Notes: generated by a model not told the origin, from the sequence alone. Counted from the first letter of the stretch, positions 10,214 to 21,129 are shown. The stretch: DNA of 64,000 nucleotides from Perognathus longimembris pacificus (GCF_023159225.1 NC_063166.1:73286575-73350574), one strand, 5' to 3'. Made by a program: numbers and translations.

Positions 10214-11504
10214 ATTTAGGATCCAGCAAATAGAAATTCCTGGGGCCAATCACACACATACTCTCTGGAGAGGCCGAGACCAGATGTGCAGCCACTGCCT
10301 TGGCCAAAGGCTACAAGCTTTATCTACACATCTCCAATGGAACATCGGTAGGACCAGAACAACCCTGAGGATGGTAGCACCAGTGGGTCAGCTAGAGATA
10401 ACCTAGCTGTCCAGTCAGAAGTGATATCATCATACCTTGGTCCTTCCACCCATGCCCATGTATAATACTCTTGTTTGTTTCACCCCTTGAGCAACTTGTT
10501 TATCTATGATCAACAGCCTACCAGTATTCTTACTCTCTGCATTTGACACCATTTATGAAGTCTACCTGAGTCTCCTAGGCAGAGAAGTATTGTATATCTG
10601 TAACCCATTCTCTCTAGGTTTTGCCTCTATTGCTTAAGCTTCCTGCTTATGCCAAATACTTCACTGAGAGGTTCATCCACCCTATTTGCTTTTCTTGTCC
10701 TTTACAGTAAGATTAGTTATTCTCAAGCAACACTGCAAACACATAATACATTTTCCAAACAACCCACTTTCTTCCAACTCCACCAAGATACAAGTCCCCC
10801 CTGCCCCCCGCCGTCTCATTAGACAATCTCTTAACTGGTTGGTCACTTACTGCCACACTGGCCATCCATGGCATTCAAGGAGTACTTTCTGAGATAGAAA
10901 GCTCTCTCTATTCAGCCTGACCAAAGACACCCAGGTCCAGCTTCTTCTACAATCACTTCCGGTCCCACTGTCCCCATCCTGGGCAGACCAGACATTCTCA
11001 GCACCAGCCCTGCTTTGTCTATACCCTGCCTCAACCGAGCTCTTCCCACTGTGCCTTCCCAACTCCTACAGTCCTGTCAAAACCCACAGCAGCACCACCT
11101 CTTCTAGGAATCATTCTCTAATGCTCTCTCCAATAAATACCGAAGAAGAAAAGAGTGAGGCAAAGGGAAAGGATAGAGTTGGGGGGGGGGGGAAGAAATG
11201 AAGAAACCTCTCACTTTCTCACTAGAGAAGGGAATGCCTCCAGAGATGATAATTGCCTTGCTCTCTAGGTATGGGTAGAAGCCAAATACTAAAGGGTGTT
11301 TGGGAAAAATAATCACAGGAATGATTCAAACACAGAATGTGTGGTTGGACCAAGATCTTTCCTTGGATTCTGAATATTCTTGAATGAGTACAAAACAAAT
11401 TACTTAATGTTCAGGACAATTATTGTATTATATCTCTTGGTTCTAGGGCAAGAGTTTACCCAGGCTGTTTTCCTATTCTATATGGCACTGACTGTGCACT
11501 CTCA
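10214..11504. other. Unassigned; possible L2-like patch
   Basis: Mostly unrecognised. A C-rich segment at about 10980-11130 resembles L2 3' sequence in antisense, weakly. A G run lies at 11180-11192. Open frames at 10847-11062 and 11104-11316 are not supported as genes. Confidence 0.3.
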
Positions 11505-11880
11505 GTATTCAGCAAACAGCTGGGCTGGGCTGGAGAAACCAAGATGGCGTCCCTCATGGGAGTGCATCTCTACAGGACCCAAAAGGCTAGGCTCAACCTG
11601 GCACCTCCCCTTTCCTTGTGTATCCAGAGTTTGTCCTGTGTGTCCAGAAGTGTGATCAGACTTTTGACTTAGTCTAGCTCAGGCTCCAAGAGACCAAAGT
11701 GGGAGCTACCAGTCCTTTAAAATAAAACTAGTCCCAGAATTGGCCCAGCATCATTTCACTCATCTTGGATTGGTTTAAAAAAAAACTGGCCAGCATAGTT
11801 TCAAGAAGAAGGGAGATAGATCCCCCATCTCTTAAGAGTAATGTCAAGCAATTTGCAATGATCCTGAAATTCCAGGAGCA
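11505..11880. mobile_element. Ancient interspersed repeat, unassigned class
   Basis: The order 'accaagatggcgtccctc', 'aagtgggagctaccagtcc', 'catcatttcactcatcttgg', 'aagaagaagggagataga' resembles a common old mammalian repeat that I cannot name with certainty. It includes a YY1-like 'aagatggc'. Confidence 0.35.
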
Positions 11881-12842
11881 AAACTAAAGAGCACAACTCC
11901 AGAGAGACCCAGGAGGCCTGGGAATGGAACAGAAGAAACATCCCCCCAACTCAAGACCACAATAGCTGTAGGAGCTAAAATAGATGCTTATTGTTAGTCA
12001 AAGCCAGTTCATTTGGAGGTGGTTTGTCCCATGGCGTTAGATCTCAAACCCACTTCCCTTCTCCAAAGCTCTCCCTCTGTCCCCGTCTAGAGTCTTGGAT
12101 GGAAAGAAGCCAGAGATGGAGCCTATGATGTATTTCAAGATAGGAACCTGAAGGTGGATGATGTAAAGAATTCACGGATGAGATGCTCAAAATCTACTCT
12201 CAAGAACAACGATCACTCCTCCATTCACTTGACATATGTGTTTGAGTACCGACCCCCTGCTATGTCCTAAGCCACGAATGAGATAAAACAGGGAAAGTTC
12301 CCCAAATTACAGATCCTGCTCTGCTACCTGGAACGTTCTCCCCAAGGTAGTTATTACTCGATAGTGTGGGCCCTGGGTCCTTTGAGTGTTCCCAGCATCC
12401 ACCCTGAGGCCATCTCACATTTTACAACTCATTCTTCTCCTTGACTTCTGACCCCAAGGAGAAAGGACCCCTCACCTGCCCAGGCCTTCCTTGGCCGTCA
12501 CTCTCCTCTCTCACTGCTGGCTTTTCTCATAGGTCACAAATCGGCTTACTCCCCAGTTCCAAACCCAGTGCAATGATTGGGCCATAAACTTGACATCAGT
12601 ACCAGGATCCCAGGACCGGAAGTCCATGCCACCTCTCCGGAAGTTGTTCAGGTCTCCCCACAGGCCTGCAGAAGCCAGTTCTTCTTCAACTCAACAGAAG
12701 AGTCATCCCAGGTTGCACTGGCTCGTTGCTTCCCCACTCCGAGCTGGGAGCCATTGTCCCCAACCAGCCAGGCGCATCTCAGAGAAGCCCCATCTCCTCG
12801 GGCTCTTTTTTCCTGCTCTGTCTGGATTGGGCTCATTTACTA
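11881..12842. other. Unassigned, low repeat content
   Basis: No repeat, RNA gene or exon is recognised in this 1-kb stretch. Overlapping plus and minus frames around 12580-12850 contradict one another and have no family match that I know. Confidence 0.35.
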
Positions 12843-13165
12843 AAAATTAGTTGGGAATGAAAAAAGCCCCTAGTTTATTAGCGTGCTATTATTCCCTCCC
12901 GCCATTCCCCTGCAGCATGATGGATTGCCTGGTGAGAGGACGCAGCCCCAGCCCGGGAGTGAGCGAGCTCTACGCGGTCCCCGGCGCAGACAGATGGGGA
13001 GGCCGAGTCCTGACCATGATTGATTAGCTCCGCAAAGCCTGTTGAGCGGAGTTCCATCAAGATTGATGCTTTCTCCTCATAACAGCATTTCCAAAAAGTT
13101 TCTATTACATTTTGATTATGTTTATAGAATCTCGCTGGTCCGGAGGAAGATGCAATCTTGTTCGC
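12843..13165. other. Candidate conserved element with CpG cluster
   Basis: AT-rich flanks ('aaaattagttgggaatg', 'gtttattagcgtgctattat', 'ccatgattgattagctcc') surround a short CpG-dense core at about 12940-13060 with eight or more CpGs ('gagcgagctctacgcggtcc', 'ccggcgcag', 'gagcggag'). It is too short for a standard CpG island. Retained CpGs in CpG-depleted surroundings suggest constraint or an unmethylated enhancer. Confidence 0.45.
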
Positions 13166-13170
13166 TCCCA

Positions 13171-13225
13171 GTGCGTGTATGTGTGTGTGTGTGCGTGCAC
13201 GCACGTATGCATGTGTGTCTGCGTG
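13171..13225 (+). repeat. Imperfect (TG)n tract
   Basis: Alternating TG/CG/CA dinucleotides ('gtgcgtgcacgcacgtatgc'), which could adopt Z-DNA. Confidence 0.85.
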
Positions 13226-13737
13226 GGTTGCCACAGTGTCAACCCAGGCCCAGCCTGTTAGGCCTCTGCACGGTGACCCCTGAAGCTTCCTGGGCAGCAG
13301 AAAGGCTCTTCCTTGCCTTCCAACATCAAAGTGGAGGAAGCCAGTGTCCACCATCCTGAGGCCTAACATCCAAAGTGACAGCTGCCCTCCCCTACTCACC
13401 AGGCCAAGGCCTTGAGGGTTCTCAGGTCTAAGCCTAAAGATTGGAGAAACTCAGAAAGCAAAAGATGTCTAAGAGCCGCAATAGTCAAGGAAGTGATTGT
13501 GTGGCCTTCATTTTTCTAGCCTGATTCCCAAGGACACCCCTAGGGCCATGTCCAATGAGGGATAAAATCCAAGTTTAAATATTTATACGAATGTATCTGT
13601 ATGCCCGAGTCAGGGAGGGCCCTCCTCACATCTCACAAGGGATTTGAATGATGTACAGGAAATGGTGAAAAATAAATAAAGAAGAATGAGGACCAGAGAA
13701 ATGCAAAGCAGGCAGCTATGCCAAGACACAAGAAAAA
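13226..13737. other. Unassigned sequence
   Basis: Nothing recognised. Confidence 0.3.
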
Positions 13738-13818
13738 TTACATATATATACCTATATATGTGTGTATGTGTGTATATATATGTGTATATACATGTATATA
13801 TACACACATACATACACA
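13738..13818 (+). repeat. TA/TG-rich simple repeat
   Basis: Interrupted TATA and TGTG dinucleotide runs. Confidence 0.9.
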
Positions 13819-14060
13819 GCATGTAAGATCCTATACATATAGTCGTTACTCTTAGGTCTTTGATTTGGTCTGAGTTTCCTGACTGTCAAAGGGAAAAGGG
13901 AAATAAAACAAACTACTTTGTTCTTTTCTTACTGTCATTAATAAAAGAAAATTTTAAAAAAAAATAAGATAAAAAGCTAGTTCCTCCGGAGAATGTTAGA
14001 GCTTCCTCAGATTGCACACTAAAGGAAATTTCATACTTGAAGACTGAAACGCGTGTTAAA
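13819..14060. other. Unassigned AT-rich sequence
   Basis: Nothing recognised except A-rich runs near 13950. Confidence 0.3.
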
Positions 14061-14265
14061 CTGGAGCTTCTCGACCTTAACACTATGACATTTTGAAGGA
14101 AATAAATCATCGTTGTTTCAGGACTGTACTCTGAGCTTTTAGTGTGTTTCACATTCCTGGCCTCTGCCCACTAGATAGCAGCCAGTGGTAAACCTTCAAG
14201 TTGTGACAGCCACAAATGTCTCCAGACAATGTCAAATTTCCCCTGGGTAGAGTAGCTAGAGTTAA
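14061..14265 (-). mobile_element. MER20 (hAT-Charlie DNA transposon)
   Basis: The blocks 'cctggcctctgcccactaga', 'agttgtgacagccacaaatg', 'tctccagacaatgtcaaatt' and 'tcccctggg' follow MER20 in antisense order. It is a short non-autonomous element without a transposase. MER20 copies are known to have been co-opted as regulatory elements in placental mammals; whether this copy is active is unknown. Confidence 0.85.
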
Positions 14266-14498
14266 AAATTCAGAATTCCCGGATGGATTTGAATTTCAGA
14301 TTTTTTTAAAAAATGATACTTTAGTATACGTAAGTCCTGCAACACTTAACTGCATTACATACACTAAAATAGTATTACTTTGTTAACTGAAGTTCAAATC
14401 TAAATGTCCATCCTACATTCTCTCACCCCTGTCTGACAAGCAACATTTTCTGATGGGAACCTTTACAATGTGATGCGTTACAGAAGTAACCACTCATT
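14266..14498. other. Unassigned AT-rich sequence
   Basis: Nothing recognised. Confidence 0.3.
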
Positions 14499-14721
14499 GG
14501 GCGCTGGTGACTCGTCTCATGCCTATAATCCTGGCTAGTGAGGATCACAGTCTGAAGCCAGCCTAGGCAGTGAAGCTCAAAGTTCTTATTTCCAGTTAAC
14601 CACTGGAAAACCAGAAGAGGTGCTGTGGCTCAATGTGGTAGAGCACCAGCCTTGACCAAAGTAGCTCAGGGACAATGCCCAGGCCCTGAGTTCAAGCCCC
14701 ACAACCAACAACAACAAAAAG
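14499..14721 (+). mobile_element. B1-Geo SINE with TSD
   Basis: It starts 'gggcgctggtgactcg', continues through 'cttatttccagttaacc' and ends in Geo plus a CAA-rich tail. Flanks 'aagtaaccactc' and 'aagtaaccagtc' form an old duplication. Confidence 0.9.
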
Positions 14722-15072
14722 TAACCAGTCTCCCAAGGCCATATTGTTAAGGTGTTATAATGCTAAAAACATGATTTTCTTCTATGTTTCTTTTTACATT
14801 TATATTACCAACAGTTTGTCCTCTGTTTGGCATTTTTTTAACTGTCAAATTTCATGGTGCTGTATCTTGCAAATAAATCAAATAATACTTTTGTTTTCAA
14901 AGCAAAATAAAAATTCAAAGCTCTAGTTTCTAGAACTGGTAAATTAAACAATGCCCTCAAAAATAGCCCTGTATGTAACACAGCTAGAGAAATTTCAAAA
15001 GGCTGTTTCTTGTAAATCCTTCAAAATCTCATTAGAAAAAGGAAAAAGAAAAAAGAAAAAACCCTAAATGTA
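14722..15072. other. Unassigned AT-rich sequence
   Basis: No repeat recognised. A-rich at 15035-15062. Confidence 0.3.
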
Positions 15073-15291
15073 GCTTGGTGAGTGCTGGTGGCTCACACTT
15101 AGAATCCTAGCTACTCAGGAGAGTGAAATATGAGGATTGCAGTTCAAAACCAGCCTGTACAGGAAAGTCCATGAATCTCTTACCTCCAATTAACCACCAA
15201 AAAAGCCAGAAGTAGAACTGTGGCTCAAATGGTAGAGCACTAGCCTTGAGCCAAAAAAAAAAAAAAATTAGGAGCTCAAGCCCCAGGACAA
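15073..15291 (+). mobile_element. B1-Geo SINE with internal deletion
   Basis: The left half and linker are typical. In Geo, an A run replaces the central segment between 'ccttgagcc' and 'agctcaagccccagg'. Confidence 0.88.
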
Positions 15292-15419
15292 AGAGAGAGA
15301 GAGAGAAAAAGAGAGAGAGAGAGAGAGAGATGGAGAAAAGGAGAGAAGAAGGAAGGGGGAGGAAAGGAAAGAGAGATGAAAAGGGTAAGGGTAAGGGAAA
15401 GGAAAAGGGAAGAGAAAAA
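15292..15419 (+). repeat. (GA)n purine tract
   Basis: A GA/GGAA-type run directly after the SINE, probably grown from its tail. Confidence 0.95.
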
Positions 15420-15440
15420 CCTAAATAAAGGCAATGAAAA

Positions 15441-15613
15441 GTCAAATATGGTGATACACATCAGTAATCTTGGCTACTTAGAAGGCAAAGGCAGGAAGAT
15501 CACTAGTTCAAGACTTTGTCTCAGAAACAAAATAGAAAGGAATGGGGCTTAGCTCAAAGTGATACAATACTTGCATATTACAGGGGAAGCCTTGAGTTCA
15601 ATCCCTAATACTG
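15441..15613 (+). mobile_element. B1-ID dimeric SINE (old)
   Basis: The B1-like half (15441-15530) has 'aatcttggctacttagaagg' and 'gactttgtctcag'. It is followed by a true ID-like half ('ggggcttagctcaaagtgat', 'cttgagttcaatccc') that lacks the extra segment found in Geo. This may represent the ancestral arrangement. Confidence 0.65.
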
Positions 15614-16039
15614 CAATCATCAATAATATTTAAAATATAAATAAATAAGTAGATGGAAAGATCTCTGGTGCCCAGTCAAGACTTAATAACAATATTCCTC
15701 ATATAAATCCATAGAACTGAGGAGAATTAGGCCTCCTCAGTTAAATAGAAAGGGATAAAAATGGCAAGACATAACACAGGGCAGACAACACATGGCCCAT
15801 CAGAGCACTTCTTCTTCCCAGAATGCACTGTTTCTGCTCAAACACTTCTTCCATCAAACCCAGAGTTCTCACTCAAATGCTTCTTGGGCTTCTGGTCAAC
15901 TAATAAAATGAGCCGTGAAGCAATCAGCACAAAGCCCAGGGGAGGAGATATGGGAGGAACCATTTTTCTGCAATAACCATTCCCCAGGAGGACTCCATTG
16001 ACCTCCTAGCGCTGGAACCCCTCTTTAATGACAGTGTTT
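15614..16039. other. Unassigned sequence
   Basis: Nothing recognised with confidence. Confidence 0.3.
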
Positions 16040-16139
16040 CACTGTTGTCCATCTGTTTTCAAAGAAATGTGCTCTATCTGCTTTAAACACATTCATTCCT
16101 ACTTTTTAATTCTTTACTTGGCAGAGAAACAAAACCACA

Positions 16140-16651
16140 CCCCAGACAGCATCCGAATTTATACCATCTCCACCAAAATCTCCATTTCTTTTGTTGAAGA
16201 AATTGAAAAAGTAATCCTTAAAATACATATGCAAATGCAAGAACAGACAAAAATAATAGTAGACACAATAGGCAAAATCATCTTGGAAAGGCAGGACAAA
16301 GTAAAAAGTCTCATGCTTCGCAATTTTAAAACATCCTATTCAGCAACAGAAATCAGGACATTGTTATTCTGGTGTAAGGACAGAAAGACGGAATCAAATT
16401 CTAAATCCAGAAGTGGAACATCTACATTATGGTCTTTATTTTCAAGACAGGTCAATGGAGAAAGATCAGTCTTCTCAAAAAATGGTGTTGAGATAAACAG
16501 AAATCCACACGTGAAAGAACAAAGTTGGTCCCTGTCTCACCCCATTCAAAAATTAACCCCACATCAACAAGACCTAAACAGAAGGGGGAAATCCATAAAA
16601 GTATTAGAAGAAAATATAAGGGAAACATCTTCATATCTTCAGATTAGGTAG
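16140..16651 (+). pseudogene. L1 ORF2 remnant
   Basis: An open frame starting upstream at 16028 enters ORF2 sequence after residue 40. The 'EIEKVILKI' block and, later, 'KVLEENI' match the region downstream of the reverse transcriptase. The intervening part is shifted out of the ORF2 frame by compensating indels. It is a fossil and not a gene, even though it stays open for 207 codons. Confidence 0.8.
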
Positions 16652-16736
16652 TAGTCTCTCAGACATAACACCAAAAGAATAAACAACAAAGGGAGAAAAA
16701 AAATCAGACTTCATCAAACTTAAAAATGTGTGCGTT

Positions 16737-16947
16737 GGGGCTGGGGATATAGCCTAGTGGCAAGAGTGCCTGCCTCAGATACACGAGGCCCTAGGTTCGA
16801 TTCCCCAGCACCACATATACAGAAAAAATGGCCAGAAGCGGCGCTGTGGCTCAAGTGGCAGAGTGCTAGCCTTGAGCGGGAAGAAGCCAGGGACAGTGCT
16901 CAGGCCCTGAGTCCAAGGCCCAGGACTGGCCAAAAAAAAAAAAAAAA
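16737..16947 (+). mobile_element. IDL-Geo SINE, young subfamily
   Basis: A full-length copy with the 'cggcgctgtgg' and 'gagcgggaagaagcc'-type states, a long A tail and a perfect TSD 'aaaaatgtgtgcgtt' (16722-16736 and 16948-16962). Confidence 0.96.
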
Positions 16948-16962
16948 AAAAATGTGTGCGTT

Positions 16963-17062
16963 GGGGCTGGGAATGTGGCTTAGTGGTAGAGTGCTTGCCT
17001 AGCATGCATGAAGCCTGGGTTTGATTCCTCAGTACCACATTTAAAAAAACAAACAAACAAAT
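16963..17062 (+). mobile_element. Monomeric ID-like SINE
   Basis: It is a single ID unit ('gtggcttagtggtagagtgc', 'gcctgggtttgattcc') with an A/CAA tail. The downstream flank 'aaaaatctgtgcatcc' is a diverged copy of the upstream flank, so it probably has its own old TSD. Confidence 0.85.
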
Positions 17063-17079
17063 AAAAATCTGTGCATCCC

Positions 17080-17584
17080 AGGTTTAGGCAAGTCACAGCA
17101 GAGGATCACAGGAGCCCAATAGCTATACCCTTATGAACACATAAGATGATGCTAAGTGAAATGAACTCCATGTTATGGAAACGAATGTTATATCACTGTT
17201 GTAACTATTTTCAATGTGCTATGTGTAACCGTAGCTTCTATTATTGATGATCTTTTTGTATCCCCTTCCTGTGGTGTACCTGCACTATCTCTGTATCTTA
17301 TCTGTGTACATTGGAAACCGTGTATACTGGTATTAGAACTAGGAAATGAAAGAGAATACCAAAATCGAGAGACACAGGGTAAAAAAGACAAACTACTACA
17401 AAAGCAATACTTGCAAAACTGTTTGGTGTAAATGAACTGAACAACTCATGGGGGGAAAGGGAAAGGAGGAGAGGGGAGAGGGGAATGAGGGAGGAGGTAA
17501 CAAACAATACAAGAAATGTATCCAATACCTAATGTATGAAACTGTAACCTCTCTGCACATCAGTTTGACAATAAAAATTTAAAA
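17080..17584 (+). mobile_element. Younger L1 3' UTR fragment with TSD
   Basis: Sequence matches the reverse complement of the 54.7-55.3 kb L1 segment. It contains the G-rich polypurine tract (17450-17500) and ends 'tttgacaataaaaattt' plus A run. The TSD 'aaaaatctgtgcatcc' lies at 17063-17078 and 17585-17600. Confidence 0.9.
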
Positions 17585-17973
17585 AAAAATCTGTGCATCC
17601 AACAACACTTTCAAGAAAATAAAAAGATGATGCCATTGTTTCTGTTACCCATAATGCATAAACAAAACATTAATAAAAATGAGTCTTCTTCAATATAAAA
17701 ATGAAAGTAAAAAGGCAACCCACAAGGATAGGAGAAAATCTTTGTAAATAATATAGTTGATAAGAGGCTTCAAAGTAGTCTCTGTATAGAACTTTTATAT
17801 AACTTGACAGAAAAAGACAAATAACTCAATTTTAAAATAGGCAAAGGTTTTGAATAAGCATTTCTCTGATACATACAAATAACCAATAAGCAAATGATGT
17901 CACCGTCATTAGTCAGTAAGGAAATGTCAATCAAAACACAATGAGAAACAGCTCTCTCTCTCACACACACACA

Positions 17974-18016
<43 letters not shown>

Positions 18017-18186
18017 ATCACTGCAAGTAGATAATAACAATTGTTAACCCTTGGTGTGCACTGACAGTAAACTGTAACATGGTGCACTCAGGAAAACAAG
18101 CTGACATTGCTTCAAAACAGCTACTACAAAACCCAGTAATGCCACATTTAAGTATATATACAAGAGAGTTAAAAAATGAAAAACTT

Positions 18187-18391
18187 GGGCTGGGACTGTG
18201 GCCTAGTGGTAGAATGCTTGCCTCATATACATGAAGCCCTTGGTTCGATTCCCAGCACCACATATATAGAAAAAGCCAGAAGTGGCGCTGTGGCTCAAAA
18301 GGTAGAGTGCTAGTCTTGAACAAAAAGAAGCCAGGGACAGTGCTCAGGCCCTGAGTCCAAACAAAAAAAGAAAAGAAAAGAAAAGAAAAAC
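18187..18391 (+). mobile_element. IDL-Geo SINE
   Basis: Complete left half and most of Geo, with a short deletion before an AAAAG-rich tail. 'gaaaaact' flanks both ends. Confidence 0.93.
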
Positions 18392-18604
18392 TCTGACGAT
18401 AAATATTCATAGCAGCATTATCCATAATAGCTAAAAAGTGGAGAAAACACAGATCCCCTCCATTGGAAAATGGCCAAATAATAGAATATTAGTTACCCCT
18501 AAGAAGGGATACATTCTGAAGCATACTACAACACAGATAAAACTTGAAACTATGAACCTAAAAGGTCATACATTGCAGGATTCCATTTATATAAAAGGTC
18601 CAGG

Positions 18605-18671
18605 GGCTGGAGGCATTACTCATCAATAGAGTGGAGTGAGGAGAGATGAGGAGGGCCTGGGTTCAGTGCCC

Positions 18672-18716
<45 letters not shown>
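18605..18716 (+). mobile_element. Degraded ID SINE with (CA)n tail
   Basis: The ID-like core 'gggcctgggttcagtgccca' is followed by a (CA)n tract at 18677-18714. The L1 flank 'gtccag' is duplicated on both sides and the L1 reading continues after it. Confidence 0.7.
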
Positions 18717-18717
<1 letters not shown>

Positions 18718-19080
18718 TCCAGAAGTGGCAAATTCACAGAGACAGAAAATAGATTAGGAGAAGGAAATGGGATGCAACTCTTACTCGGTACTTTCCAGAA
18801 GTTTCTTTCTGGGGAGATGAAATGTTCTCGAATTGGATTGTAGCAATACATGCACAGCTCTGTGAATATAATTAAAACCATTCAACTGTACACTTTTAAA
18901 GAGTAAACTTTATGGCATGTGAATTATATCTCAATAAAGCTGTTATCTGAAAAGAGGCAAAAAAATGTTTAAACCTCAACAATGAAACAGCAAGCAACTC
19001 AATTAGAAAATGGGCAAAAGATGGAGATATTTCATCAAAGCAGACAAATACGTATCAAAAATCATGTCAAAAGGTTTTTA

Positions 19081-19299
19081 AGCCAGCACTGATGGGCCCT
19101 GCCTGTTAATCCTAGCTACTCAAGGAGGCTGAGATTTGAGGATCCTTGTTCAAAGCCAGCCCAGGCAGAAAAGTTCACGTAAGACTCTTATCACCAATGG
19201 GAAGTGGCGCTGAGGCTCAAAGTAGTAGAGCACTAACCTTGAACAAAAAAAAGGTCAGAGGCAGTGCCCAAGCCCCATGACAGACAAAACAAAAAAGAA
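19081..19299 (+). mobile_element. B1-Geo SINE
   Basis: 'taatcctagctactcaagga', 'gactcttatcaccaat' and a partially deleted Geo. Confidence 0.85.
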
Positions 19300-19348
19300 T
19301 TTAGTATCATTAGCCCTGAAGAAAAGAGAAATCTAAACCCCAAGGAGA

Positions 19349-19461
19349 AGCTGGATATGGGCATGCTCAGCCCCCAGGAGGCTAAAGCAGGAAGATTTTG
19401 AGTTTGAGGCCAGCCTGGGATAATATTGAGACTCAGTCTCTAAACTTAATAAATAAAACAC
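19349..19461 (+). mobile_element. B1-like monomeric SINE
   Basis: B1 signatures 'gaggctaaagcaggaagatt' and 'ttgaggccagcctgggataa', then 'gagactcagtctcta' and an A-rich tail. Confidence 0.8.
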
Positions 19462-19634
19462 AAGATATACCACGCACAGCGTCAAAAATAACTGAAATTT
19501 ATAAACAGTGACAACTCCAAGAATAGAGAGAAACTAGACCACTCATATCTGACTGGTGAGAACATAAAATATCACATCTCTTCAGACAACAGCTTAGCAA
19601 TGTATATAAAAACTGAACATAGAGTTATCACATG

Positions 19635-19987
19635 TGAAGGACTGACTCCCACACTATTGACCCAGGTACCTACAGACACCAGGCAAAACCTCAGGTAAGC
19701 ACAAACCTGCTTTGATATGCATGCAGTCAGGGCAATTCACCTAGACCCAGCTGCAAACAGTCCTTAATGGGCCCAGTGGAAAAGCCCCCAACTTCCTGGA
19801 CATAGTGGTACTTTTATTAACCCCTGCCTCCTTGCTCAGACCCCTTATAAGCCTGGCCCCAATTCACCCCCTTACACAACCCAAACCCTTGGGAGGTCTA
19901 TGCCCCTCCCTGGCAATAATTAGTCCTAGCGTGTTGTGATGATGGAGTCCATCCTTTCCTTTTCCATTCTCCTCTATTTTCCTAACA
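19635..19987 (+). mobile_element. Solo LTR with 5-bp TSD, inside L1M
   Basis: The 353-bp unit begins 'tgaaggactg' and ends 'tttcctaaca' (TG...CA). It is flanked by 'acatg' at 19630-19634 and 19988-19992. Removing one copy restores the L1 string 'cacatgacctaac'. A TATA-like 'cccttataagcc' lies near 19848. No internal retroviral sequence is present. The class is unassigned; a 5-bp TSD fits ERV3/MaLR or some gammaretroviral-type LTRs. Confidence 0.75.
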
Positions 19988-20280
19988 ACATGACCTAACA
20001 ATTGCTCCCTGAGATATTTATCCCACAGAAAACCTGCGTGGATGTTTGTAGCAATTTTATTAGTAATAGTCAGATGTCCTTCAATGAAAGAAAGGTTGAA
20101 CTAACTCTGGTACATCCACACATGGAATCATATCAGCAATTTAAGAAGAACTTGTGCATGCATACAACACCTCCTCTAAATCTCCAAGAAATTATGCTGA
20201 GTAAATAAAGTCAATCTGAAAAGGTTATGACGGTTTGACTCCATTTGTATAGGACTATTGAAAAACTACATGTTTAGAGA

Positions 20281-20485
20281 TGGCTGGGCACTGGTGGCTC
20301 ACAGCTGTAATCCTAGCTACTCAGGAGGCTGAGATCCAGAATATTGCAGTCGGAGGCCAGACAGGGCAGACTCCATCTCCAAACAACCAACCCCTCCAAC
20401 AAAAACGTAGGGCTTGAGGTATGTAGAGCACCAACCTAGCAAGCAAGCTCAAGGCCTTGTCTGAGCTCAAGCCATAGACCTGGTA
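20281..20485 (+). mobile_element. B1-ID dimeric SINE
   Basis: A well-kept B1-like half ('ctgggcactggtggctcaca', 'actcaggaggctgagatcc') is followed by an ID-like half ('agagcaccaacctagcaagc', 'gtctgagctcaagcc'). Confidence 0.7.
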
Positions 20486-20911
20486 GGGGTGGGGAGGGGG
20501 ATAAGTGAGTGATATCCAGGGATTGGAAACTAGAGCTGGGGCGCAGGAAGGAGGGGGGTGCTGTCATCATGAGCTACATGAGGGGGTTTTGTCCACATAA
20601 TAGACTGGTAACATGGATCTTGATTGTTGTGATGGACACATAACCAATAAGCAAGTATATATAGCCAAGTTCATATGTGCATACAACTGCAAGTAAAATG
20701 GGGGAAGGATTAAGAAGATCTGTGGGTTGAAGCAATGTCAATATCCTGGTTGTGACATTGTGCTATGGCTTTACAAGGTATTACCACTGGAAGATTTTGG
20801 CAAAAAAAAAAAAAATACACAGAGTACTCATTTTTCCTTACAATTTTATATAAAGCAGAAGTTACCTCAAAATTAAATGATCATTTTTTAATGCTATCTG
20901 CTATGATTGAA

Positions 20912-21064
20912 GAAAAGAGAGTGAGAAACAGGAAAAGAAAATGAGAAGAGGGAAAGGGGAGAGAGGAGAGAAGAGGAGGGAAAGGGAAAGGAAGAGGGGG
21001 GCAGGAAGGGAGGAAAGGGGAAGGGAGGAGAGGGGAAGGGGAGAAAGAAAGAAAGGAGGAGAGA
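20912..21064 (+). repeat. Purine-rich GGGAAA-type tract
   Basis: Almost only A/G on the plus strand. Minus-strand open frames over it are Pro/Ser/Leu-rich artefacts. Confidence 0.95.
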
Positions 21065-21129
21065 AGTTGCAGCCTTTACAATGCGTGTACCACACTCCAA
21101 AACTCTGAGCTCTTTAACACCCAATTGCA

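Larger units (their letters stand above)
16040..18950 (+). mobile_element. Old L1 (L1M-type) backbone, interrupted
   Basis: ORF2-derived sequence (16140-16736), further ORF2 (17601-18186, 18392-18604) and 3' UTR with 'aataaa' (18717-18945, ending 'tatctcaataaagctgtt') run in order. Later insertions split it: IDL-Geo at 16737, ID at 16963, a younger L1 tail at 17080, IDL-Geo at 18187 and ID at 18605. A (CA)n tract lies at 17961-18014. Confidence 0.85.
18965..20885 (+). mobile_element. Second old L1 (L1M-type) backbone, interrupted
   Basis: ORF2-derived segments (18965-19080, 19462-19634, 19988-20280) continue into L1M 3' UTR (20486-20885: 'aatgtcaatatcctggttgt', 'ttatataaagcagaagttac'). Two SINEs, a B1, and an LTR interrupt it. 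Sequence on either side of the LTR joins perfectly when one TSD copy is removed. Confidence 0.8.

Noticed and set aside
12930..13060. CpG island promoter
   Set aside because: Too short, flanked by AT-rich DNA, with no evident transcription start signals.
16028..16651. 207-codon open frame as a possible gene
   Set aside because: It is fossil L1 ORF2 that stays open by chance and compensating indels.
16963..17584. A second ID-L1 chimera
   Set aside because: The ID element has its own A-rich tail and a target-site copy lies between it and the L1, so they are separate insertions.
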